DNA from: Methanocorpusculum sp.
GTDB lineage: Archaea; Halobacteriota; Methanomicrobia; Methanomicrobiales; Methanocorpusculaceae
DNA: 9,970 bases
Direction: 5' to 3'
NCBI GenBank assembly: GCA_029987245.1
Contig: DALTWG010000056.1
Coordinates: 1-9,970 of the forward strand
Of the stretch, positions 5,034-9,970 are shown one piece after another. The notes beneath the pieces were generated by a model. It did no database searches. It was not told where the DNA came from and saw only the letters and a program-made list of their open reading frames with translations. The stretch's first letter is position 1. Every line of letters begins with the position of its first letter. The position numbers and the translations under genes are program-made.

Positions 5034-6050
5034 TTAGGTATACTTAAACCATCTTCCCTTTGCATCATATTCCCCGTCCTCGCCCGCATGCGGGTCATTT
5101 TCAGGAAGCGGAACACGTCTTGGAGTATAAGCTGCATTTGCCTGCGGCACCGACTCTGGTGCTGCAGGCGCCTGATTTTCATCACCGTTCCTTTCCTCAT
5201 CCAATATATCCTGCGGCTGATTCTGCGTAGCATTTTTCGGCATCGCCGCTGCAAGCAGGCGCTTGAAATAGCACACCTTGTAGGTAACGAAAAACGGCAG
5301 CGCAAACAGCACGCAAATAGAAAGCGAAAAGACCAAAGCGCTGATAACCTCCGGCGTTATAAGCGACCCTACAAATTTCAGCATTTCTTCAGTAGACATC
5401 GCTGAATATGTATTAATCAGTTCGGTTTCCGTCATGGATGAGATAGTCTGAAGTGTCTGATTGTTCGGAGAAATGAAAAACGGCATTATCAGGTCGAATA
5501 AGAAATCGAACAGGAAAAACGCCGCGATATTAAATAAATAGAACGCCGTTACCGAAAAAGAACCCGCCGTAACCCGCCGTGAACTTGATTTTAACGCACC
5601 GAACAGCCCGCGCGCGCCAAGCATTGCGCAAAGGTCGGCAAAATACCAGAAAAATAAAATCGGCAGAATAATGAACAGACCGAAATATATTGCCGTCTGC
5701 GTCGGAAGCCCCATCATCAAAAGAATATACGTAACCGCCTGAATTGCAAGAAAACCAATCAAAACAACAAGAAGCATCGGCAAAAGACACTTAAAATACC
5801 CCATCCTCACATATTTTGCATACACCGCAGGAGAACCGTGATTTTCGAGAATAATGCCGTAACTGCCCGCAATAAACGCCGGAAGAATAAATAAGAGAAT
5901 AAGACCGACCGGAAGGGCGCTAAACCAGTTGAAATTCAGTCCGATGAAATACACTGCAAGAATGGAAAAAGCCGCAAACACGCCGCAAATCCAGACATAC
6001 GGTGTAATTACCAGAAGCCGGAGTGTATCAAGAAGCGCTTTGAATGCCAT
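5034..6050 (-). CDS. Multi-pass membrane protein of unknown function
   Basis: A 338-residue integral membrane protein with about six predicted helices, roughly at 12-37, 44-66, 88-112, 118-145, 165-192 and 235-262. The loop at 194-232 is polar (SPNNQTLQTISSMTETELIN). The C-terminus (271-338) is a hydrophilic, Pro/Ala/Gln/Glu-rich and probably disordered tail ending in DAKGRWFKYT. That basic-aromatic ending looks like a conserved terminal motif, but I cannot confirm it here. No catalytic motif is visible, and the layout resembles uncharacterised methanogen membrane proteins. Its ATG overlaps the TAA of the pyruvate-kinase-like gene by one base (TAATG at 6048-6052), so the two are translated from one message by coupling. 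The pairing suggests that the cytoplasmic neighbour acts with or near this protein at the membrane, but the substrate is unknown. A perfect 10-bp tandem duplication at 5561-5580 lies within codons for RRVTAG. Confidence 0.8.
   Translation of the reverse strand: MAFKALLDTLRLLVITPYVWICGVFAAFSILAVYFIGLNFNWFSALPVGLILLFILPAFIAGSYGIILENHGSPAVYAKYVRMGYFKCLLPMLLVVLIGFLAIQAVTYILLMMGLPTQTAIYFGLFIILPILFFWYFADLCAMLGARGLFGALKSSSRRVTAGSFSVTAFYLFNIAAFFLFDFLFDLIMPFFISPNNQTLQTISSMTETELINTYSAMSTEEMLKFVGSLITPEVISALVFSLSICVLFALPFFVTYKVCYFKRLLAAAMPKNATQNQPQDILDEERNGDENQAPAAPESVPQANAAYTPRRVPLPENDPHAGEDGEYDAKGRWFKYT
5561..5580. repeat. 10-bp perfect tandem duplication inside the membrane-protein gene
   Basis: AACCCGCCGT occurs twice head to tail within intact coding sequence (RRVTAG on the minus strand). 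Because 10 is not a multiple of 3, gain or loss of one unit by slippage would shift the frame. Chance is a fair alternative. Confidence 0.6.
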
Positions 6051-6637
6051 TATCTATCCCTCGGCATAGCGACAAATTCACGCACCTGCAAATCAAAAAA
6101 CTGCGCGGTGTGCGCCGGGCGGATAACTAAAACGGTGTCCGCCCCTTCCTCGGTTCCGCCGACAGCAACCACCTCACGGTCAATCGGAAATGCGCCCTGG
6201 TCTGCGGCGATTAACACACATTCAACTGCTACTTTCATCCCGACAGAAACCGTGCGCCGGAACGCTTCGGCTATTGCCTCTGTGCGCGAGGCTCCGCCGA
6301 GATTTCCGCGCCGGGTCAAGGCGCGTTCCATGCCGGACAATGCATGAGTGCCTTTGATTATCGTAACGCCCTTTGCTTCAAGCTCTTTTGCAAGATTGGC
6401 ATCAAATTCCCAGACGCCCGGCTCGCTGAAGCCCACCGCGTGCGTTACCACGATTAAATGCATCCCGGCCGCAGCGGCCGCTTTTGCAAAAATTTCAGCC
6501 GTATAACCGCTGCAGCTTGCAACAACAATGTCGCAAAGCCCGAGCTCTTTTGCGCGGGCAACCGCAATTTCTGCGCAGTCCTGTGTATTCTCACGTCCCG
6601 GACGGTCAAAATAATATATGGTTTTTTCAGTTTTCAT
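6050..6637 (-). CDS. Pyruvate kinase C-terminal (alpha/beta) domain-like protein
   Basis: This 195-residue protein resembles a stand-alone version of the pyruvate kinase C-terminal domain, the part that binds allosteric effectors in the full enzyme. It lacks the catalytic barrel, so it cannot be a pyruvate kinase. Visible features are an N-terminal YYFDRPGRENT, a strand and serine-rich turn IVVASCSGYTAEIF (37-50), and a second strand LIVVTHAVGFSEPG (61-74). Further on come GVTIIKGTHALSG (90-102), CVLIAADQGAFPIDREVVAVGG (140-161) and the closing strand TVLVIRPA. The alternating strands and Ser/Thr/Gly loops fit a phosphate- or nucleotide-type ligand. It lies between acylphosphatase (1 bp gap; stop 6639, start 6637) and the membrane protein (1 bp overlap), so all three are co-transcribed. 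A role in sensing or handling a phosphorylated metabolite is inference. It is soluble and has no signal peptide. Confidence 0.8.
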   Translation of the reverse strand: MKTEKTIYYFDRPGRENTQDCAEIAVARAKELGLCDIVVASCSGYTAEIFAKAAAAAGMHLIVVTHAVGFSEPGVWEFDANLAKELEAKGVTIIKGTHALSGMERALTRRGNLGGASRTEAIAEAFRRTVSVGMKVAVECVLIAADQGAFPIDREVVAVGGTEEGADTVLVIRPAHTAQFFDLQVREFVAMPRDR

Positions 6638-6638
6638 T

Positions 6639-6911
6639 TCATTCTCTTTTTACGACAAATCCGTCAAATTCCGTATAAACGTAATCATTCATCTCGATAT
6701 TACGGATAAGAGCCCTCGGGCAGTTATAGGTCATGGAAACCAGTTTTTCAATGAGTATTTCATCCCCTGTAACCAGCGCGCGTACACGCCCGTCGGAGAG
6801 GTTTTCCACCTCGCCTGACAGGCGCAGATTTTCTGCTATCGCTTTTATGCAGGAGCGGAAGCCGATTTTCTGGACTTTGCCGCTGAAGAGTATCTCTTTT
6901 GTTTTGTTCAT
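6639..6911 (-). CDS. acyP: Acylphosphatase
   Basis: A 90-residue protein of the acylphosphatase family, which hydrolyses carboxyl-phosphate bonds such as those in acetyl phosphate or 1,3-bisphosphoglycerate. The phosphate-binding loop is GKVQKIGFR with Arg19, and the catalytic Asn is Asn37 in GEVENLSDGRV; both essential residues are present. Length matches the family (90-100). The usual VQGVGFR is VQKIGFR, and GWVRN is GEVEN, so it is somewhat divergent. The frame can be extended upstream to 7019, but the added 36 residues (rich in Cys, Tyr and Asn) do not look like protein of this family. A TATA box about 27 bp before 6911 also fixes the start, without a leader. It is the first gene of a three-gene operon with the pyruvate-kinase-like and membrane proteins. 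Cytosolic; the physiological substrate is unknown. Confidence 0.85.
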   Translation of the reverse strand: MNKTKEILFSGKVQKIGFRSCIKAIAENLRLSGEVENLSDGRVRALVTGDEILIEKLVSMTYNCPRALIRNIEMNDYVYTEFDGFVVKRE

Positions 6912-6935
6912 ACACCAGCCTTGTAATATCGCTTG

Positions 6936-6943
6936 CGTATAAG
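6936..6943 (-). promoter_or_regulatory. TATA box of the acylphosphatase operon
   Basis: The minus strand reads CTTATACG, about 27 bp before the ATG at 6911, predicting a start at about 6912 and so no leader. A second A/T-rich stretch at 6957-6976 (ATTATAACATATATTTAAAC on minus) could be an alternative promoter with a longer leader. Confidence 0.45.
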
Positions 6944-7017
6944 ATATGTTGTGTTTGTTTAAATATATGTTATAATAAGAACGGAGGAAACAGCAGAAGA
7001 GATTGCAATACACTGTC

Positions 7018-7030
7018 AAAAAAGTAAAAT
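7018..7030 (-). terminator. Oligo-T terminator after the phosphoglycerate mutase gene
   Basis: About 20 bp past the stop at 7049 the minus strand reads ATTTTACTTTTTT. This is a plausible T-rich archaeal termination tract. The rest of the 137-bp gap before the acylphosphatase start holds its promoter and no further gene that I can see. Confidence 0.4.
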
Positions 7031-7048
7031 GCCCTATCTCATACAGCC

Positions 7049-8206
7049 TTATTCAAACACCATCTTCAGCAGGTCGCCGGCCTGAATCAGGCCGTAGGCG
7101 CCTTTTTCCTTAACCTCTTTTTCTGTATAAACCTCGCATGCATCAGCTGCATCCTTACCCATAATTGCAAACGGAACCGGGTCATTGGTGTGCGTCTTTT
7201 TGGCAATCGGCGTCGGGTGGTCAGGCATCAGAAGGACAACACCGTTGAAGTTGTCTAAAATATAGCCTATTGCCTTGTCGAGATTTTCAATGGCGCGGAT
7301 TTTTTCCTCAATGCTTCCGAGATGCCCTGCCTCATCCGTTGCTTCGACATGCATATAGACAAAGTCGTATTTTTCCGCTGCTTCGACCGCTGCCTTTGCC
7401 TTGCCGAGATAATTCGTGTCAAGAAAACCCGTTGCCCCCTCGACTTTGATTGTCTCCATACCCGCGCACTTTGCAATACCGAACAAAAGGTCTACCGCGG
7501 AAATAACCGCACCGGTCTTGTGGTATTTCTCCGAAAACTGCGGCATTGCCGGCTTTTTGCCTCCGCTCCAGGGCCAGATGGTGGTTGCAGGCGTCTTGCC
7601 TTCGGCAAGGCGCTTTTTGTTAACCGGATGGTCTGCAAATACGCGCTCTGCAACTGCCATGCACTCTTTCAGATAGTCTGCATCCGGGCCGCTTGGCAGA
7701 TACTGCGTAATGTCTTGTCCGACAATATCATGGGGCGCGGTGGATTCTGCGCCGCCGCCGTTTGGAAACATAAGGACGTTTCTGTAGGAAACGCCCGGAT
7801 ACAGCTTCACTTTGTTCAGTTCCTTCTGCAGCGATGCAAATAATGCGGCGCCCTCTTCGCTTGTAATGTGGCCCGCGGAAAAGTCTGCCATTACATTGTC
7901 TTTAATGGTTACCAGATTGCACCGGTAGGCGATATCATTTGGTTCGAAGGGGATGCCCATGCTTAATGCTTCCAGCGCCCCGCGGCCGGTATAGAACTGC
8001 AGGGGGTCGTAGCCCATAATCGACATATTGGCGACATCGGAGCCCGGAACCATGGAATCGTCCACGGTCTTCATCATGCCGCAGCGTCCCTGTTTGGCAA
8101 TTCTGTCCATATTCGGTTTGTTCGCTGCTTCAAGCGGGGTTTTTCCGCCCAGTTCTGCTATCGGCTCGTCTGCCGCGCCGTCTGCTAAAATGAGGATATA
8201 CTTCAT
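7049..8206 (-). CDS. apgM: Cofactor-independent phosphoglycerate mutase, ApgM family
   Basis: A 385-residue alkaline-phosphatase-superfamily enzyme of the archaeal ApgM type, interconverting 3- and 2-phosphoglycerate in glycolysis and gluconeogenesis using two metal ions and a phosphoserine. Metal and active-site landmarks are Asp9 in ILADGAAD, the Ser56 nucleophile in VPGSDVANMSIMGYDP, HVEATDEAGH (His286, Asp291, His295), Asp329-His330 in MPDHPTP, and His339 in KTHTNDP. Internal family blocks include FYTGRGALEALSMGI, DFSAGHITSEE, YPGVSYR and GAVISAVDLLFGIA. Length is normal. A sub-branch of this family with very similar blocks has been proposed to act as homoserine kinase instead, so the substrate should be kept open. 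The gene stands alone, divergent from the drug exporter with 99 bp between. A TATA box 23-27 bp before the ATG suggests a leaderless message. Cytosolic. Confidence 0.9.
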   Translation of the reverse strand: MKYILILADGAADEPIAELGGKTPLEAANKPNMDRIAKQGRCGMMKTVDDSMVPGSDVANMSIMGYDPLQFYTGRGALEALSMGIPFEPNDIAYRCNLVTIKDNVMADFSAGHITSEEGAALFASLQKELNKVKLYPGVSYRNVLMFPNGGGAESTAPHDIVGQDITQYLPSGPDADYLKECMAVAERVFADHPVNKKRLAEGKTPATTIWPWSGGKKPAMPQFSEKYHKTGAVISAVDLLFGIAKCAGMETIKVEGATGFLDTNYLGKAKAAVEAAEKYDFVYMHVEATDEAGHLGSIEEKIRAIENLDKAIGYILDNFNGVVLLMPDHPTPIAKKTHTNDPVPFAIMGKDAADACEVYTEKEVKEKGAYGLIQAGDLLKMVFE

Positions 8207-8224
8207 TGCTGTACTATTATATGC

Positions 8225-8234
8225 GTTATATAAG
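8225..8234 (-). promoter_or_regulatory. TATA box of apgM
   Basis: The minus strand reads CTTATATAAC, centred about 24-26 bp before the ATG at 8206. The predicted start falls on the initiation codon. A second TATA-like CATATAATAG lies closer (8214-8223) but would start transcription inside the gene. Confidence 0.55.
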
Positions 8235-8267
8235 CGGATAAAAGATGTGTTTGGGTATCTTGCGCAT

Positions 8268-8277
8268 CTTTAATTAG
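8268..8277 (+). promoter_or_regulatory. Probable TATA box of the DHA2 exporter
   Basis: CTTTAATTAG is centred about 33 bp before the ATG at 8306, which would give a short leader of about 7 nt. TGTATAAG at 8290-8297 is too close to the start to serve. No clear Shine-Dalgarno sequence precedes the ATG (AAGAGCAACGC), so initiation is probably near-leaderless. Confidence 0.35.
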
Positions 8278-8305
8278 TAAAACCGTCAATGTATAAGAGC
8301 AACGC

Positions 8306-9679
8306 ATGATAATCGAAAACCGGGCGCATCAGATACTTTTAATGATTCTTGCAGCGTCAGCGGTTTTTATGGATTATCTGGATACCAGTATTGTATCTAT
8401 TGCTCTGCCGGAAATTGCATCCGACCTTGCGGTAACTTCGCAGATTTCTTCGTGGGTGCTTATCAGTTATCTTCTTGCCCTCGGCTGCTCGCTTCTGATT
8501 TTCGGCAAGCTCGCCGACCGGACGGGAAGATACAAGCTGATTTTCACGCTCGGTTTTGTCCTGTTTACCGTGTCTTCCCTATTCTGCGGTTTTGCGGGCA
8601 ATATCGCCGTGCTGATACTGTTTCGAACGCTGCAGGGTTTTGCAGCTGCCTTAATGGTAAGTACTGCAACAACGCTGATTACGCTGCATCTGCCGGATAA
8701 TATCCAGGGTTTTGCAACGGGTGTGATTGCAACAGGGGGCGGCGCGGCGCTTGCAGCGGGTCCGGCTGTCGGGGGGCTTTTAACCGGATTTTTTTCCTGG
8801 CACTGGATTTTTTACATCAATATCCCGATAGGTATTGCGGGTGTTATTCTTGCTCTGCTGTTAATCCCCAAAGACACGCCGCGGGATGCGCCCGCTGTGC
8901 CTTTCGATGCGGCAGGTGCGGGGCTTCTTGCAGTGTGTCTTGTATCCCTTCTTGCGGGTCTTGAGTTCGGCTGTCAGGAAAACTGGCCGGTTTACAGCAT
9001 TGTGCTGCTTTGTATCGCTCCGGTCTTTGGTTTTCTTTTCATCCGGCGCGAGCTGCGCCACCGTGACCCGGTGCTTTCCGCGCGGCTTCTTTTGAACCGG
9101 ACGGTGATGTTTGCGTCTCTTTCTACTCTTCTGGTGACGTTTGTCTACATCGGGCTTATTTATATTCTGCCGTTTTATTTCACGCTGGAAGGGTTTTCGA
9201 TTGCAGAAACGGGTTTTATCATGCTGATTCCGCCGTTGTGTCTTGCGGTAATAGGGATTCCTTCTGGCGCGCTGACGCGGATTTTCGGCTGCAGAAAGCT
9301 GTGCAGTATTGCTTCGCTTCTGTTAACGGGGGGAATTGCGCTTTTGGCTGCGGGGATGTTTTGTGCGAATCCTGTTCTGATTTTTGCGGGGCTTGCGCTA
9401 ACAGGTATCGGCAACGGGTTGAATGAGGGGCCGAGTATCCGCAGAATTACGGTGCATTCGCCGGCGGATTTGCAGGGGTCGTCGGGGGGGCTTATTTTTA
9501 CGGTGATGAATGTGGGCTGTGTGTTGGGGGATGCTGCGTATTGTGTTGCGGCGACGGTGGCGTCGGGGAGCGGGGAGTTTACGGTGTTCGGGATTGCGGT
9601 GTCGTGTGTGGTCGCGGTGGTGTTTGCGTTTTTGGCGTTTGTTACGTCGGAGGCGGCGGGGGATACGGTGAGGGATTAG
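8306..9679 (+). CDS. MFS multidrug exporter, DHA2 (14-helix, EmrB/QacA-like)
   Basis: A 457-residue major facilitator of the DHA2 drug:proton antiporter type, an inner-membrane protein with about 14 predicted helices. Landmarks are motif D1 YLDTSIVSIALPEI (24-37), motif A GKLADRTGRYK (67-77) between helices 2 and 3, motif B LFRTLQGFAAALM (105-117) with its Arg-Gln-Gly, and the antiporter motif C GGGAALAAGPAVGGLL (144-159). After helix 6, FSWHWIFYINIPIG is diagnostic for this family. The central loop (about 188-200, KDTPRDAPAVPFDAAG) is short. Substrates cannot be predicted. The gene stands alone, divergent from apgM and convergent with the small repeat ORF, which ends 4 bp away. From about 9482 the codon use changes sharply: of the last 66 codons 43 end in G and none in A, unlike the mixed 5' end. 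The protein still reads as normal membrane helices there. Confidence 0.88.
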   Translation: MIIENRAHQILLMILAASAVFMDYLDTSIVSIALPEIASDLAVTSQISSWVLISYLLALGCSLLIFGKLADRTGRYKLIFTLGFVLFTVSSLFCGFAGNIAVLILFRTLQGFAAALMVSTATTLITLHLPDNIQGFATGVIATGGGAALAAGPAVGGLLTGFFSWHWIFYINIPIGIAGVILALLLIPKDTPRDAPAVPFDAAGAGLLAVCLVSLLAGLEFGCQENWPVYSIVLLCIAPVFGFLFIRRELRHRDPVLSARLLLNRTVMFASLSTLLVTFVYIGLIYILPFYFTLEGFSIAETGFIMLIPPLCLAVIGIPSGALTRIFGCRKLCSIASLLLTGGIALLAAGMFCANPVLIFAGLALTGIGNGLNEGPSIRRITVHSPADLQGSSGGLIFTVMNVGCVLGDAAYCVAATVASGSGEFTVFGIAVSCVVAVVFAFLAFVTSEAAGDTVRD

Positions 9680-9683
9680 AGGG

Positions 9684-9938
9684 TTATTTCATGGTCAGTG
9701 AGGTTTTTTTGGGTTTGAAATAGGTCAGTGAATTATTTCGCGGGATAAAAATAGTCAGTGGGTATTTTTGCGGCTTGAAAAAAGTGAGTGACTTTTTTTG
9801 CGTGTTGATTTTGGTCGGTGAGGTATTTTTGCTGGCGTACGGCTTTGGTGGTGCGCATCGCCAGCCAGAGGCTTGCTCAAACCTTCGGCGAACCGCCTCA
9901 GGGAAACTAAACTGCTGCAGGGTTGGTCTTTTTGGCAT
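9684..9938 (-). CDS. Small basic protein with decapeptide repeats (putative)
   Basis: An 84-codon frame, not recognised. Residues 1-34 are basic (MPKRPTLQQFSFPEAVRRRF, then WRCAPPKPY). Residues 38-84 are a 10-residue tandem repeat with consensus [K/N]xSLTxFKPx: SPT at 40, SLT at 50, PLT at 60, SLT at 70 and SLT at 80. Between units the Leu, Thr, Phe and Pro codons differ mainly at third positions (CTC/CTG, ACT/ACC, TTC/TTT, CCG/CCC). This mildly supports selection for protein on the minus strand. The array ends neatly with SLTMK and TAA. Against it, there is no clear promoter or Shine-Dalgarno sequence, and a 30-bp DNA repeat will give a 10-residue periodicity in any open frame. It converges on the exporter gene with 4 bp between stops. 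Confidence 0.35.
   Translation of the reverse strand: MPKRPTLQQFSFPEAVRRRFEQASGWRCAPPKPYASKNTSPTKINTQKKSLTFFKPQKYPLTIFIPRNNSLTYFKPKKTSLTMK
9691..9820. repeat. 30-bp-period degenerate tandem array
   Basis: The motif GGTCAGTG and its variants begin units at 9691, 9721, 9751, 9781 and 9811, exactly 30 bp apart. Each is followed by a T-rich stretch and, in most units, a TTGAAA-like end. The first four units are full and the fifth is partial. The plus strand is very poor in C (15 in 9661-9840). Bases between the conserved cores are variable but not unique spacers, so this is not CRISPR. It starts 12 bp after the exporter stop. Confidence 0.8.
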
Positions 9939-9952
9939 GATTAAGAAAAGGG

Positions 9953-9970
9953 AAACGCGGATAAACGCGG
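9953..9970. repeat. AAACGCGGAT 10-bp-period repeat at window edge
   Basis: AAACGCGG occurs at 9953-9960 and again at 9963-9970, separated by AT, and the second copy touches the window end. It may be the beginning of a longer short-tandem array outside the window. The stretch 9821-9970 otherwise holds only the 5' part of the putative small ORF. Confidence 0.45.

Noticed and set aside
5034..5405. Plus-strand continuation of the KFYLxxGETL repeat frame through the membrane-protein gene
   Set aside because: Beyond the repeat the translation is antisense to the clear membrane protein and looks like random Arg/Leu/Cys-rich sequence. Only the first part could be a real peptide.
6912..7019. Upstream extension of the acylphosphatase frame by 36 residues
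   Set aside because: The added sequence is not family-like, overlaps the promoter, and the TATA spacing points to the ATG at 6911.
7322..7843. Plus-strand frame of 173 codons inside apgM
   Set aside because: It is fully antisense to a well-supported enzyme gene and is rich in Cys and Arg with no domain, typical of a shadow frame.
9691..9820. Regular 30-bp spacing suggestive of a CRISPR array
   Set aside because: There is no alternation of identical repeats with unique spacers. The whole 30-bp unit is repetitive and degenerate, and no cas gene is nearby.
9857..9902. Possible stem GAGGC/GCCTC near the right edge
   Set aside because: The stem is only five base pairs with a loop of over 20 nt, well within chance expectation.

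Overview
The window looks like chromosomal DNA of a methanogenic archaeon, most probably a Methanomicrobiales member close to Methanocorpusculum. This is inferred from gene content and promoter style, not from a database search. Archaeal signs are TATA boxes about 26-27 bp before start codons, often with no room for a leader. Family-level signs are an aconitase-X small subunit of the phosphomevalonate dehydratase type, an MJ_1487-like cobalamin-domain radical SAM protein, an ApgM-type phosphoglycerate mutase and an FdhD-family protein. A cell-surface protein of the glycine-rich beta-helix type fits a gut or sediment lifestyle. No rRNA, tRNA or CRISPR array was seen.

Layout, left to right. The left edge (1-535, minus) holds the N-terminal part of a secreted adhesin-like protein, followed by an unrecognised helix-rich protein (594-1181, minus). 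A long hairpin (1291-1336) then closes a two-gene minus-strand operon: aconitase-X/phosphomevalonate dehydratase small subunit, joined by an ATGA overlap to the radical SAM protein (2865 down to 1346). Divergent from it is an FdhD-like gene (2919-3533, plus). The two divergent genes appear to share one TATA element, and both look leaderless. Glutamate dehydrogenase (3573-4823, minus) converges on the FdhD-like gene.

Upstream of glutamate dehydrogenase lies a 39-bp tandem repeat whose units are each palindromic (4948-5026). Next comes a tightly packed three-gene minus-strand operon (6911 down to 5034): acylphosphatase, a protein related to the C-terminal domain of pyruvate kinase, and a multi-pass membrane protein. 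An ApgM-type phosphoglycerate mutase (7049-8206, minus) is divergent from a 14-helix DHA2-type drug exporter (8306-9679, plus).

The right edge (9680-9970) has an exact 30-bp-period tandem array. On the minus strand it reads as decapeptide repeats in a small basic ORF (9684-9938). A short 10-bp-period repeat runs off the window end.

The core genes serve central carbon and nitrogen metabolism (triose-phosphate interconversion, glutamate/2-oxoglutarate balance, probable isoprenoid precursor synthesis) and probably selenium- or molybdenum-enzyme maturation. I see no defence system or mobile element. The most unusual material is the two codon-multiple tandem repeats, the shared divergent promoter, the degenerate FdhD paralogue and the acylphosphatase/pyruvate-kinase-like/membrane-protein operon.
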